From: Oceanococcus atlanticus
GTDB taxonomy: Bacteria; Pseudomonadota; Gammaproteobacteria; Nevskiales; Oceanococcaceae
NCBI RefSeq assembly: GCF_002088235.1
Contig: NZ_AQQV01000001.1
Span: 1,488,001 to 1,552,000 of the forward strand
Direction of reading: 5' to 3'
DNA: 64,000 nucleotides
The notes below the pieces were generated by a model. The model worked only from the letters and a program-made list of their open reading frames with translations, was not told where the DNA came from and made no database searches. The stretch's first letter is position 1; each line of letters starts with the position of its first letter. A program made the position numbers and the translations under genes. This document shows positions 8,320 through 17,999 of the stretch, one piece after another.

Positions 8320-10206
8320 TTACGAGGCGCGTTGAACCTTGCCCCGGCGCAGGTGGATCAGCAGCAGCGAGATGGCAGCCGGGGTCAGACCCTCCAGACG
8401 CGACGCCTGGCCGATGCTCAGCGGTCGGGCTTTGCTCAGCTTGTGGGCAACTTCCTTGGACAGGCCCTGCACCGCGTCGTAGTCCATGTCTGCCGGAATG
8501 GCGGTGTTTTCCAGCGATTTGAGGCGCTCGATCTCGGCATCCTGGCGTTCGATGTAGCCGGAGTAAGTGGCTTCGATGTCGATCTGTTCGGCGACCTGAT
8601 CGTCGTGATGACCCGCACCCAGGCGTTCGATGCGATGCAGCGCGCGGTAGCTCACACCGGGCCGGCGCAGCAGATCGAAAGCCATGTATTCGTGACGCAA
8701 CGGCTCGCCAAACAGATCGGCGGCCAGATCGGCATCCACATCCTGCGGCTGGATGCAGGTCTTGTGCATGCGCTCAAGCTCCTGGTGCACGCCCTGCTGC
8801 TTGGCTTCGAACGCGTGCCAGCGGGCGTCATCGACCAGCCCCATGCTGCGGGCGATCGGGGTCAGGCGCTGATCCGCATTGTCTTCGCGCAAGCGCAACC
8901 GGTACTCGGCGCGGCTGGTGAACATGCGGTACGGCTCGGCCACACCGCGGGTGATCAGATCATCGACCAGCACACCCAGGTAGGCCTCATCACGACGCGG
9001 ATGCCAGGCGGTCTCACCGCGTACCGCACGGGCCGCGTTCAGCCCGGCCAGCAGGCCTTGCGCCGCGGCTTCCTCGTAACCGGTGGTGCCGTTGATCTGG
9101 CCGGCGAAATACAGGCCCGGCATGTGGCGGGTTTCCAGCGAGTAATTCAGATCGCGCGGATCGAAATAGTCGTACTCGATGGCGTAACCGGGGCGCGTGA
9201 TGTGGGCCTGCTCGAAACCGGCGATGGAGCGCACGAATTCGACCTGCACATCAAACGGCAGCGAGGTGGAAATGCCGTTGGGGTAGACCTCGTGGGTGTT
9301 CAGGCCTTCGGGCTCGATGAAGATCTGATGGCGGTCCTTGTCGGCGAAACGCACGATCTTGTCTTCCACCGAGGGGCAATAGCGCGGTCCCACGCCCTCG
9401 ATCTTGCCCGAATACATGGGTGAACGATCCAGCCCGCTACGAATGATGTCGTGGGTTTTCTCGCTGGTGTAGGTGATATGGCAGGACACCTGGGGCGGAT
9501 GGTCGGCCTGTGAACCCATGAAGGAAAATACCGGGCGCGGCTGATCGCCGGGTTGTTCCTCCAATTGTGAGAAATCGATGCTGCGTGCATCGATGCGCGG
9601 CGGCGTGCCGGTTTTCAGGCGGCCGACCCGGAATGGCAGCGCGCGCAGACGCTCGGACAATAGATTGGATGGCGGATCGCCGGCCCGACCGCCCTGGTAG
9701 TTGGACAGACCGATGTGGATGCGTCCGCCCAAAAAGGTGCCCACGGTGAGCACCACCGCGTGGGCACGCAGCGGCAAGCCCATCTCGGTCATGACACCGG
9801 CGGCGCGGCCATTTTCGACGATCAGGTCAGCACAGCTTTGCTGGAACAGGGTCAGGTTCGGCTGGTTTTCCAGGGCCTGACGCACAAATGCGCGGTACAG
9901 CGCTCGGTCAGCCTGGGCGCGGGTCGCGCGAACAGCCGGGCCCTTGCGTGCATTCAGACGGCGGAACTGGATACCTGCAGCATCGGCGGCGCGCGCCATC
10001 AGGCCGCCCATGGCGTCGATTTCCTTGACCAGGTGGCTCTTGCCGATGCCACCGATGGCCGGGTTGCAACTCATCTGGCCCAGGGTTTCGATGCTCTGGC
10101 TCAGCAGCAGGGTGCGCGCACCACTGCGCGCAGCGGCCAGCGCGGCTTCGGTGCCGGCATGGCCACCGCCGACGACGATGACATCAAAGGTTTGCTGCAA
10201 ATTCAT
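8320..10206 (-). CDS. mnmG: tRNA uridine-5-carboxymethylaminomethyl modification enzyme MnmG
   Basis: A 628-residue FAD enzyme that, with MnmE, installs the carboxymethylaminomethyl group on the wobble uridine of tRNAs. The dinucleotide-binding motif [19 protein letters not shown] lies at about residues 12-30. The conserved [15 protein letters not shown] contains a catalytic-type cysteine, and the [10 protein letters not shown] and [10 protein letters not shown] blocks are typical. I chose [11 protein letters not shown] at 10206 over an upstream ATG at 10224, because it gives the usual N-terminus. mnmE is not in the window. Confidence 0.96.
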   Translation of the reverse strand: MNLQQTFDVIVVGGGHAGTEAALAAARSGARTLLLSQSIETLGQMSCNPAIGGIGKSHLVKEIDAMGGLMARAADAAGIQFRRLNARKGPAVRATRAQADRALYRAFVRQALENQPNLTLFQQSCADLIVENGRAAGVMTEMGLPLRAHAVVLTVGTFLGGRIHIGLSNYQGGRAGDPPSNLLSERLRALPFRVGRLKTGTPPRIDARSIDFSQLEEQPGDQPRPVFSFMGSQADHPPQVSCHITYTSEKTHDIIRSGLDRSPMYSGKIEGVGPRYCPSVEDKIVRFADKDRHQIFIEPEGLNTHEVYPNGISTSLPFDVQVEFVRSIAGFEQAHITRPGYAIEYDYFDPRDLNYSLETRHMPGLYFAGQINGTTGYEEAAAQGLLAGLNAARAVRGETAWHPRRDEAYLGVLVDDLITRGVAEPYRMFTSRAEYRLRLREDNADQRLTPIARSMGLVDDARWHAFEAKQQGVHQELERMHKTCIQPQDVDADLAADLFGEPLRHEYMAFDLLRRPGVSYRALHRIERLGAGHHDDQVAEQIDIEATYSGYIERQDAEIERLKSLENTAIPADMDYDAVQGLSKEVAHKLSKARPLSIGQASRLEGLTPAAISLLLIHLRRGKVQRAS

Positions 10207-10269
10207 GGGGCTGACCCCGGGCAAGGCGAACCCTTAATTATAGGTGATCAATTCTTGACCACCCAAATC

Positions 10270-11667
10270 TCAGTAACTGGCGTAGCCCAAAGCGCTTGCC
10301 ACATCACGCAGATCTTTGTCGTAAGGCTCGACCATGTTGACGATGATGACCTGTTCTTTGCCCATCTCGCGTGCTTCGCGTGCAGCCCAACCCACGGCGT
10401 AGGCGGTGCGGATCGGCAAAATAAGCCCTTCATCGCGTGCAAAGCCCTTGAGTGCAGCCTGGGCATCACTGCTTGAGCCCTTGGCGTACTCCACCCGACC
10501 GCTGTCTTTGTACTTGGCATGCTCACGACGCACCGCCGGGTATTCGGAACCCTCAAGAATGGTCTCAGCTTGCTGCAGCTGAGAGGCGCTGAGCTGCACA
10601 TTGCGTTTGAACGGGTCTTTATCACCACCCGAGTCTGCTTGCAGGGTGTCGCGGGCCTCGACCGCCACCAACCGGGTGCCGGATTGGTCAAGATAGGGAT
10701 CAAAAAAGCCGAAGGCATCCGCTGTATTGCTGCCGCGGCTGACCAGCAGATCCGGCGTGCGCTTGAACATGGCCTGACTCTGGCTTCGAACCTCGCGCCC
10801 CAGCGCACTGATCAGCTGCTGGTTCAGTTCCGGGAAAGGTGCAGGGGCCGCATCAACGCCCATGACCAGGAAGTGATGGTCTTCACTGCGTATGCAATCG
10901 TCGACCGCCTCATCGCGCGCGGTTTGCCGGCCGTCGACACTCTCGATGCGCGCGCCAACGCAGCGCATGTGCAGGATGGCGGCGGAATTCTGCGTGGCCA
11001 GACGTTCGTTGACATAGACCACGGCACCCAGACCCAGACGAGCCGCCATCGAGGCCATCAACACACCGGTACGCAGGTTCTGACTACCGGTGACCACCAC
11101 CTTGTAGCCGAGCAGGCGAGCCATAACCACCTGGCCGGTAACCGCCATGACCAGCTTGCTGCCGCTGCCCATCAGATCTTCGCGTTTCAGCGCGATTTGG
11201 GCGCCGCCGTTGCTGTCAGAGAAGCGCTGTGCATGCATCAGCGATGACGGGCGATTGAAGTTGCGCAGCAGCACGCGGTCCAGCGCCTGTACAAGGCTGG
11301 CCTTGCTGCTGAGTTCGCGATAGCGCTCTTCCAGATGCAGGAAGTAATCGCGAGAGGCTTGATCTTCGCCCAGACGACGTTGATGCCCGGCGTCACCGCG
11401 TTTGCTGATCAGTTCAGCGTCGACGCCCAGTTTGCTGGCCAGATCAGCAATCTGGATCAGCGCCGGGTGCTTCTTCTCGCCCTTGACCAGTCGATAAACC
11501 ACCTGAGCTTCGCCCAGGAAAGCATCTTTACGTTTGAGCTGTGCGTGAACCCGGGCCAGGCGCAAACGCAGTTTCAGATCATCAGGGTTAAGCAGCAACT
11601 GCTCGCTGAGCATGCGCTCGAGTTCTTCAACCAGCGCATCTTGTCCGCCGATTTGATCATGTTGCAT
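10270..11667 (-). CDS. Divergent TrpB-like PLP-dependent protein with N-terminal extension
   Basis: A 465-residue protein. Residues about 1-120 are helical and charged, TPR-like (LLNPDDLKLRLRLARVHAQLKRKDAFLGEA), and are absent from standard TrpB. From about 155 on it follows the tryptophan synthase beta fold: ALKREDLMGSGSKL, where K171 sits at the PLP-lysine position, then VVVTGSQNLRTG in place of TrpB's ETGAGQHG, SRGSNTADAFGFF as the phosphate-binding loop, and EGLILPIRTAYAVG near the end. The catalytic glutamate of the ETGAGQHG loop is not conserved, so normal tryptophan synthesis is unlikely. There is no trpA next to it. Function unknown. Confidence 0.65.
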   Translation of the reverse strand: MQHDQIGGQDALVEELERMLSEQLLLNPDDLKLRLRLARVHAQLKRKDAFLGEAQVVYRLVKGEKKHPALIQIADLASKLGVDAELISKRGDAGHQRRLGEDQASRDYFLHLEERYRELSSKASLVQALDRVLLRNFNRPSSLMHAQRFSDSNGGAQIALKREDLMGSGSKLVMAVTGQVVMARLLGYKVVVTGSQNLRTGVLMASMAARLGLGAVVYVNERLATQNSAAILHMRCVGARIESVDGRQTARDEAVDDCIRSEDHHFLVMGVDAAPAPFPELNQQLISALGREVRSQSQAMFKRTPDLLVSRGSNTADAFGFFDPYLDQSGTRLVAVEARDTLQADSGGDKDPFKRNVQLSASQLQQAETILEGSEYPAVRREHAKYKDSGRVEYAKGSSSDAQAALKGFARDEGLILPIRTAYAVGWAAREAREMGKEQVIIVNMVEPYDKDLRDVASALGYASY

Positions 11668-11721
11668 TGCCGTGCTCCTTCGGCCGGGTTCCTCTGGGGA
11701 TACTAAACAATTTTACGGGCC

Positions 11722-14700
11722 TTATTGACGCGCATCCTGCACCGGTTGCAAGAGCCATTCCAGATCATCTTCGCCCAGCGCATTGTCCTCAGCCTGGAAA
11801 ATCTGCTGCGACAAAGCACGCTTGCGCTCCTGCATGAGCTGGATACGTTCTTCCACGGTGTTCTCACAGATGAGTTTGTACACGAAGACCGGCTTGTCTT
11901 GCCCGATTCGGTGAGCACGGTCACTGGCCTGATTCTCCACCGCCGGGTTCCACCAGGGGTCATAGTGGATGACGGTATCGGCTGCGGTCAGGTTGAGGCC
12001 GGTCCCGCCAGCCTTGAGCGAGATCAGAAACAGCGGTGTCGTGCCTTGCTGGAAAGCATCGACAAGTTCCTGACGATTGCGCGTAGACCCGGTCAGCTTC
12101 AGGTACGGCAGCTTGCGCTGATTGAGCTCATCTTCGATCAGGGCGAGCATTTCGGTGAATTGCGAGAACACCAGAACACGGCGGCCTTGCGGAATCAGAT
12201 CGCCAAGCATGTCCATCAGCGCCTGAAGTTTGGCGGACTCGCAGGCCTGGATGGCTTGTTCGAGCTTGACCAGGCGTGGGTCGCAGCAAATCTGGCGGAG
12301 CTTGAGCAAGGCATCCAGAATGACGATCTGGCTGCGCTCCAGGCCCTGTTGGTGGACGGCGTCGCGGATACGTTGCTCCATCGACAGGCGAATGGTCTCG
12401 TACAGTTCGGCCTGCTCGTCACCCAGAGTGACGGTACGCAGAATGTCGGATTTAGGCGGCAGTTCGGTCGCCACCTCTTCTTTGCGACGGCGCAGCAGAA
12501 AGGCTTGCACACGGCGGCTAAGCTGGGCTGAGCGCTTTTCGTCGGCGTGCTTTTCGATTGGCGTGCGGTAGAGCTGCTTGAAGCTGCGCGCGTCGCCAAG
12601 AAAACCCGGGGCCAGGAAATCGAACAGGCTCCACAGCTCACCCAGATGGTTTTCCATCGGCGTGCCGCTCAAGCACAGCCGCTGCTGGGCTTTGACACGT
12701 TTGACGCAGCCGGCGATCTTGGCGCGCGGGTTCTTGATGGCTTGAGCTTCGTCGAGCACGATCAAGCGCCAGCGCATGTGCTCCAGCGTTTTTTCGTCAC
12801 GCAGCAAGGTGCCGTAGCTGGTAATGACCAGATCGGCGTCGCGCAGGCCATCGCCATGGCGTTCCTTGCCGTGCCACAGCAGCACTTTGAGATCCGGGGT
12901 AAAGCGGCGTGCTTCGGCGCGCCAGTTTCCGATTACGCTGGTTGGCGCCACGATCAGGCAGGTGCCGCGCGGTTCGCGAGTCTGCAGGGCGGCAATGTGG
13001 GCCAGCGTCTGCACGGTTTTGCCCAGACCCATGTCGTCGGCGAGCAGGCCACTGAAGCCGTGCCGATCAAGATTCTGCATCCAGGCCAGACCAGCCTGCT
13101 GGTAGCCCCGCAGCTCGCCGGTGAAGTTGGCCGGAATTTCGGCCTGAGGTGGTGCTTCGCTGAGGCTGCGGGCGAAGGCGCGCAGGTCATCCGGTGGGGT
13201 CCAGCTCCAGTCTTCGCTCCAGTGCTCCAGCCGTGCCAGGTCGAGCTTGTGCAGCTTGAGACTGCCGGCGCGGTTGAGGGGGTGTTCACGGAACAGTTCC
13301 ACCAGGGTGTTGAGCACCCGTGCAATGCGCTCATGCGGCAAGCGCAACATGCGGCCACCGCCAAGGTCCACGATCAGCGGTTTGCCGTCGGCGGGCAGTA
13401 CTTCGCTTGGGTCGTCTGCCTCACGCAGCAGTTTGACCAGCAGATCAAGCAGGTTGTGATTTTCGCCGTCGACCTTGAAACCGGCGGACAGCTCAAACCA
13501 GTCGTTGTCGCGACTGCGGGTCTGCAGCTGCCACTGCTCCGGCTCAATCAAGGCCAGGTCGAAGGAGTCGCGTTGTTCAATCTGCCAGTTCTGCTGTTCC
13601 AGCCTGGCCATGCGGTGATCAAGGAAATCCGCCCAGGCACTGGGTCCGTCGTAGGGGGTAAGGATGCGCTGCTGGTTGCTGTGCCCGTTGGGCAGGGCAA
13701 CGTCGTGAAACTCGGTGAGCTCGGCGAGCAGGTCACGCTCTGCTTTGAGGTCGCGGCGAATGCGCAGCAGCTGATTGCCGTTCTTGCGCAGGACCACGTC
13801 CTCACCTTCGCCGGGGTTGAAACCAAAACCCTGGTAGCAGGCCTGCAGTCGCGCCACATAGATGTCCGGCACAAAGCCGTCACCGCGTTCGACCAGATCG
13901 TCGATGTGCATCAGCTCCAGGCGTGCTTGCGGCGTGCTGACGCTGACATCGCGGGCGCGTGGCAGCGCCGGGCGTGGCACACCGCTGAGCCCGCGTTGAT
14001 CCAGCAGTTCGATGAACTCCTCAACCTGATGTGGCGCAATGCGCGGGGCCCGGTTGAGCAGCGGCAGGATGGCCGGGCTGAGGTCGGTGGTGATCGGGCC
14101 GGCTACATGCTTGCGCGTATCCAGGTAGCACGGGGGCTCCAGCGGCAATACCTTGATACCTGGTCCTATGCTCAGGGTCAGGCTCTGGCTACCGTCCTCG
14201 TGCAATTGCCATTGCGCTTCGGCCTCGCGGGGCTCGCCCTGGCGCAAGGCGCGGCGGCTGTTTTCCCAGTGACAATGGCCGCTTTTGACCAGATCTTCGA
14301 GCAGCGCGCCGGAGCCGGCATCGTGCAGGCGCGCGGTGTAGGGGCTTTCGTCGGCAAAGCCGCGCAGGCGATTGAACAGACCACGAATTTCGGCGTTCTG
14401 TATATGCCCGCGTTGCCAGCGTGCGTTGAGCGACATGGGTTTGCCGCCGTGGCCCATGCGCTGCACGCTGACGGCCAGATGTGGCTCGGGGTGTGAGGGC
14501 AACGTGCAATGAAAGCTCAGCCCGCCTGGTTCACGCTCAGTGCCGCGCTTGGCCGGTTTTTCGTCCTGGTGCAGTTCGAATAAATCGTCCACCCAGGCGC
14601 TGATGTCGGCACCCAAGGCCTCTTTGGGCGGACGTTCCAGTGCGGCCAGCAACAGGGCGACGGCATGTTTGCACTGGCTGCGGACCGAACAGGTGCAGCG

Positions 14701-14925
14701 CGACGAGAAGCGCCGTGCGTCCTCGCGCAGCTGCACTTGGGTGGAATAGGGCTGACGCACTTCGCCGCGCACACTGCCGCTGAGGATGTGGCCATTGTCG
14801 GCACTTTCCAAACGTAGCACCCGGCCTTCTTCGAAGTAGCCCAATCCGCGCCGGAAGGTGGCCGGGTCAAAGGCTTTGCGGATATCTGCGACGGTGTACT
14901 GCACGGCGCCCTTTCGGATAGACAA
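11722..14925 (-). CDS. SWIM zinc-finger SNF2/HepA-type helicase
   Basis: A 1067-residue protein. A SWIM-type zinc finger (CTCSVRSQCKH, around residues 72-84) precedes a long middle domain and a SNF2-type Swi2/Snf2 ATPase from about residue 600. Motif I is DDMGLGKT near 629, motif II DEAQ near 722, and motifs V/VI GGTGLNLTAADTVIHYD and DRAHRIGQ lie near the C-terminus. Proteins of this kind remodel protein-DNA or RNA polymerase-DNA complexes; the RapA/HepA analogy is suggestive only. Length is normal for bacterial SWIM-SNF2 proteins. It stands alone, with short spacers on both sides. Confidence 0.9.
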   Translation of the reverse strand: MSIRKGAVQYTVADIRKAFDPATFRRGLGYFEEGRVLRLESADNGHILSGSVRGEVRQPYSTQVQLREDARRFSSRCTCSVRSQCKHAVALLLAALERPPKEALGADISAWVDDLFELHQDEKPAKRGTEREPGGLSFHCTLPSHPEPHLAVSVQRMGHGGKPMSLNARWQRGHIQNAEIRGLFNRLRGFADESPYTARLHDAGSGALLEDLVKSGHCHWENSRRALRQGEPREAEAQWQLHEDGSQSLTLSIGPGIKVLPLEPPCYLDTRKHVAGPITTDLSPAILPLLNRAPRIAPHQVEEFIELLDQRGLSGVPRPALPRARDVSVSTPQARLELMHIDDLVERGDGFVPDIYVARLQACYQGFGFNPGEGEDVVLRKNGNQLLRIRRDLKAERDLLAELTEFHDVALPNGHSNQQRILTPYDGPSAWADFLDHRMARLEQQNWQIEQRDSFDLALIEPEQWQLQTRSRDNDWFELSAGFKVDGENHNLLDLLVKLLREADDPSEVLPADGKPLIVDLGGGRMLRLPHERIARVLNTLVELFREHPLNRAGSLKLHKLDLARLEHWSEDWSWTPPDDLRAFARSLSEAPPQAEIPANFTGELRGYQQAGLAWMQNLDRHGFSGLLADDMGLGKTVQTLAHIAALQTREPRGTCLIVAPTSVIGNWRAEARRFTPDLKVLLWHGKERHGDGLRDADLVITSYGTLLRDEKTLEHMRWRLIVLDEAQAIKNPRAKIAGCVKRVKAQQRLCLSGTPMENHLGELWSLFDFLAPGFLGDARSFKQLYRTPIEKHADEKRSAQLSRRVQAFLLRRRKEEVATELPPKSDILRTVTLGDEQAELYETIRLSMEQRIRDAVHQQGLERSQIVILDALLKLRQICCDPRLVKLEQAIQACESAKLQALMDMLGDLIPQGRRVLVFSQFTEMLALIEDELNQRKLPYLKLTGSTRNRQELVDAFQQGTTPLFLISLKAGGTGLNLTAADTVIHYDPWWNPAVENQASDRAHRIGQDKPVFVYKLICENTVEERIQLMQERKRALSQQIFQAEDNALGEDDLEWLLQPVQDARQ

Positions 14926-15028
14926 TCTTTCAGATTACCAGCGTGCAAGGGCATCGTCACGGCACTTTTGTACCGCGCTCGGCACGGTTCCTGGTTGCCT
15001 CAGCCTGGCCTTTGATTTTAAAGACGTT

Positions 15029-16291
15029 TCAGGGCTTGCGCGGGCCCTGCTGTGGATCCAGCACGATCAGTAGCCGGTCGCGCCCGTCCGTTTGCTCTTC
15101 AACCCAGCCCTGCTGCTTCAGGCTGTGATAATCACGTGGCAGCCCGGTCACGTAGTTCACGAAGCTTGCTGCTGCATGCCACCACGCAGACAGATGCTGC
15201 GGTGGCGCAACGATGTCGACGCGGCCCTGCAGCGCGCGGCGCCATTCCATGGGATGCATGGGCGGCCGGCGTGTCTGCGCCGTGACGGCCAGATTCACGT
15301 CGATATCGGCCTGGCCATGCAGCAGCGGGACATCGCTGGCGTGCAGCGTGAGTGCCGGGTGCTCGGCAAAAAAGCCCGGGCCATGCACGCTGTACAGACT
15401 GAGCAAACCCATCATGCGGGCGGCGCCGCTGACCTGATTGGACAGCAGCCGTGGCAGTTCACTGATGAAGGCGCGGGTCGCGGTGAGGTTGAGACGTTCC
15501 ACGTGGAGCGCTGCGCTGACCGCGCCGTGCTCTGGCTGGTCGCCCAGCCGGCCTTTGCTCAGCGCCAGACGCAGATCAAAATTCAGATTGTGGGTGATGC
15601 CGTACTGGGTGTAGTCCAGCGCCAGCGAGCAGCCTTGCCAATCCCATGGCGCGATGGCCAGCGTATCAAGCTCGGCTTCGAGCATCAGGCGATCGGCCGC
15701 CGCTGCTTGCAGCGCCAACTGATCGAGTGTCAGCCACAGGGTGTCGTCGCGTGTGAGCGTCAGGCGCGGGCTGGACAGGGTCAGATGGCCGGGGCGAATC
15801 TGCCCGGCCACGCCACCATGCTCGATCTGCCAGCGGTGTGTTCCGGAATCATAGCCATGCGCCGAGGCGTCCAGGGCCAGGGTGGCGCGCAGGGCCGGCG
15901 TGAGCCCGTCGCGCAAAGCTTGCTGGGCTCGCATGCGCAATGGCGGCAGGGCGGGGTCGAGTGGCAGCTGCGGCCAGCTCAGCGCGTAGTCGGCGCTGGC
16001 CAGGGCCACATCACCGCTCAGCAGCGCGCCCAGGCCGTGCCGTATAACGCCCTTGTAATCAAGAACATCGCAGCCTTTGCAAAAACTGTCCGCGAGTCGC
16101 AGGCGGCCCTGGCTGTGCGCGTTCAGCCAGCCGGCATCGAACTGCGAGGATTCGTCCTCGGCCAGCCCCGAGGCTTCGACCTGCGCCATCAGCACATCAT
16201 GCAGCTGAGGGCTGAGCCGTGCTATCCAGGTGGTCGCGCCGAGCAGGACAAGCAGCGCAAGGCCCAGCAGGGTCAGCGCTGCACGCTTCAA
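15029..16291 (-). CDS. DUF945/YdgA-like periplasmic protein
   Basis: About 420 residues with an N-terminal membrane anchor (ALTLLGLALLVLLGATTWIA) followed by a large soluble part with repeated beta-strand patterns, as in DUF945 (YdgA-like) proteins of unknown function. The most likely start is the TTG at 16291, which overlaps the stop of the DUF962 gene by 4 bp (translational coupling). A GTG at 16354 is in frame but would overlap that gene by 67 bp and add a hydrophilic stretch before the anchor. The assignment to DUF945 is tentative. Confidence 0.6.
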   Translation of the reverse strand: MKRAALTLLGLALLVLLGATTWIARLSPQLHDVLMAQVEASGLAEDESSQFDAGWLNAHSQGRLRLADSFCKGCDVLDYKGVIRHGLGALLSGDVALASADYALSWPQLPLDPALPPLRMRAQQALRDGLTPALRATLALDASAHGYDSGTHRWQIEHGGVAGQIRPGHLTLSSPRLTLTRDDTLWLTLDQLALQAAAADRLMLEAELDTLAIAPWDWQGCSLALDYTQYGITHNLNFDLRLALSKGRLGDQPEHGAVSAALHVERLNLTATRAFISELPRLLSNQVSGAARMMGLLSLYSVHGPGFFAEHPALTLHASDVPLLHGQADIDVNLAVTAQTRRPPMHPMEWRRALQGRVDIVAPPQHLSAWWHAAASFVNYVTGLPRDYHSLKQQGWVEEQTDGRDRLLIVLDPQQGPRKP

Positions 16292-16593
16292 AACGGGATT
16301 TTGCCGGTCCACATGTCCTTGTACATCACCCAGTCGCCCATGAAGCTTTTCCACGGGTATTTGAAGGTGGCGGGCTTGTTGTGCTCAAAGAAGAAATGGC
16401 CAACCCAGGCGCAGGCGTAGCCGAACACCAGGCCGCCCAGTATCCACAGCGGATTCATCTGCACCAGGGCCAGCGCCAAGCACAGCAGGCCGCCGGTGGA
16501 GCCCACAAAATGCAGGCGCCGGCAGGTCCGATTGCTGTGTTCTTCGAGGTAATACGGGTAGAACTCGGTGAACGTGTTGTATTCCTGACTCAT
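16288..16593 (-). CDS. DUF962 (Mpo1-like) membrane protein
   Basis: A 101-residue protein with the DUF962 hallmarks: NTFTEFYPYYLEEHSNRTCRRLHFVGS at the start (H18 and H28 are candidate metal ligands), two hydrophobic segments, and WVGHFFFEHNKPATFKYP with two more histidines near 66-70. The yeast homologue Mpo1 is an Fe(II)-dependent alpha-oxygenase of 2-hydroxy fatty acids. The four-histidine pattern supports a similar membrane oxygenase, but bacterial function is unproven. It is coupled to the DUF945-like gene and divergent from the rim operon. Confidence 0.8.
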   Translation of the reverse strand: MSQEYNTFTEFYPYYLEEHSNRTCRRLHFVGSTGGLLCLALALVQMNPLWILGGLVFGYACAWVGHFFFEHNKPATFKYPWKSFMGDWVMYKDMWTGKIPF

Positions 16594-16638
16594 CAGATGC
16601 GCTAACGTTCGAATGTCTGTGCAGTATAAGGAATCCAC

Positions 16639-17085
16639 GTGGAGCCGAGAGATTCGCTCACACAAAATCTGAGCGCTGTGGGCTGGCGCGAATGGGTCGG
16701 CCTGCCCGGCCTGGGCATTGGCCAGATCAAGGCCAAGGTCGACACCGGTGCGCGCACCTCGGCTTTGCATGCGTTCTACACCGAGCGCTTGCGTCGCGAC
16801 GGGCGCGATCTGGTGCGTTTTGGCGTGCACCCGGTCCAGGATGATGTCGAGACGGTCATCACTTGCGAGGCACCTTTGCTCGACACCCGCCAGGTCACCG
16901 ACTCCGGTGGGCACAAGGAGCAGCGTTTCGTGATTGCCACCCCGTTGCGCCTGGGGGATGACGAATGGGAGATCGAAATGACCCTGACCGACCGTGATAC
17001 GATGAAATTTCGCATGCTGCTCGGGCGCACGGCGATGGAGGGCAGACTCTTTGTCGTCCCCGGCTGCTCCTTTTTAACCGCCTAG
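16639..17085 (+). CDS. rimB: RimB-like retropepsin-fold zinc protease (PF05618 type)
   Basis: A 148-residue protein of the family often annotated ATP-dependent zinc protease. The DTGARTSAL motif (residues 35-43) is the aspartic-protease-like signature, and LLGRTAM near the C-terminus is the second conserved block. It starts with GTG at 16639. In Pseudomonas such a protein (RimB) works with RimK to control glutamate tailing of ribosomal protein S6. The immediate neighbour here is rimK, 8 bp downstream, which supports the same role. Symbol given by this synteny. Confidence 0.8.
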   Translation: MEPRDSLTQNLSAVGWREWVGLPGLGIGQIKAKVDTGARTSALHAFYTERLRRDGRDLVRFGVHPVQDDVETVITCEAPLLDTRQVTDSGGHKEQRFVIATPLRLGDDEWEIEMTLTDRDTMKFRMLLGRTAMEGRLFVVPGCSFLTA

Positions 17086-17093
17086 GCTTGGGC

Positions 17094-17999
17094 ATGAAAA
17101 TCGCTGTACTTTCGCGCAACAAAAATCTTTATTCCACGCGGCGTCTGGTCGAGAGCGGGCGTGAACGCGGGCATGAGGTGCATGTCATCGATGCCTTGCG
17201 TTGCTACATGAAAATCGTCTCGCACAAGCCGGAGATTCACTACCGCGGCGAGAATCTGGACGGATTCGATGCGGTGATTCCGCGCATCGGCGCATCGATC
17301 ACCTTTTACGGCACCGCCGTGCTGCGCCAGTTCGAAATGATGGGCGTGTATCCGCTCAACGAATCGGTGGCCATCACGCGTTCACGTGACAAGCTGCGCG
17401 CCCACCAGTTGCTGGCGCGCAAGGGCATCGGCATGCCGGTGACCGGCTTCGCCCACTCACCCGATGACACCAAGGACCTGATGCAACTGGTCGGTGGTGC
17501 GCCGCTGGTGATCAAGCTGCTGGAAGGCACTCAGGGCGTGGGTGTGGTGCTGGCAGAAACCCAGCAGGCCGGCGAGTCGGTGATCGAGGCGTTTCGTGGC
17601 CTCAACGCTTACATCCTGCTGCAGGAGTTCATCAAGGAAGCGGGCGGCGCCGATATCCGTTGCTTCGTGATTGGTGAGAAAGTTGTGGCGGCGATGCGCC
17701 GGCAGGGCAAGGACGGTGAATTCCGCAGCAATCTGCACCGCGGTGGTACCGCCGAGAAAGTGCGTATCACGCCGGAGGAGCGCTCCACTGCGGTGCGCGC
17801 GGCCAAGATCATGGGCCTGAATGTGGCGGGTGTGGACATCCTGCGCTCCAATCACGGGCCGGTGGTGATGGAGGTGAATTCCTCGCCCGGCCTGGAAGGC
17901 ATAGAGACCATCACCGGTAAGGACGTGGCGGCACTGATCTATCAATTCATCGAGCGCAACGGAAAATTCGGTCGCACCGGCACCCGGGGGCGTGGATGA
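17094..17999 (+). CDS. rimK: Ribosomal protein S6 glutamate ligase RimK
   Basis: A 301-residue ATP-grasp ligase that adds glutamate residues to the C-terminus of ribosomal protein S6. It closely follows the E. coli RimK pattern: [14 protein letters not shown] at the start, [25 protein letters not shown], then [26 protein letters not shown] and [15 protein letters not shown], where the metal-binding E and N lie. I start at the ATG at 17094, matching the family, rather than at the TTG two codons upstream. The stop overlaps the next gene's ATG by 4 bp. Confidence 0.95.
   Translation: MKIAVLSRNKNLYSTRRLVESGRERGHEVHVIDALRCYMKIVSHKPEIHYRGENLDGFDAVIPRIGASITFYGTAVLRQFEMMGVYPLNESVAITRSRDKLRAHQLLARKGIGMPVTGFAHSPDDTKDLMQLVGGAPLVIKLLEGTQGVGVVLAETQQAGESVIEAFRGLNAYILLQEFIKEAGGADIRCFVIGEKVVAAMRRQGKDGEFRSNLHRGGTAEKVRITPEERSTAVRAAKIMGLNVAGVDILRSNHGPVVMEVNSSPGLEGIETITGKDVAALIYQFIERNGKFGRTGTRGRG

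Noticed and set aside
12547-14496. A 649-codon + strand open frame opposite the SNF2 helicase
   Set aside because: The sense strand carries clear SWIM and helicase motifs; the opposite frame is low-complexity Q/V/A-rich shadow sequence.
16292-16354. GTG start at 16354 for the DUF945-like gene
   Set aside because: It would overlap the DUF962 gene by 67 bp and put a hydrophilic stretch before the membrane anchor; the coupled TTG at 16291 fits better.
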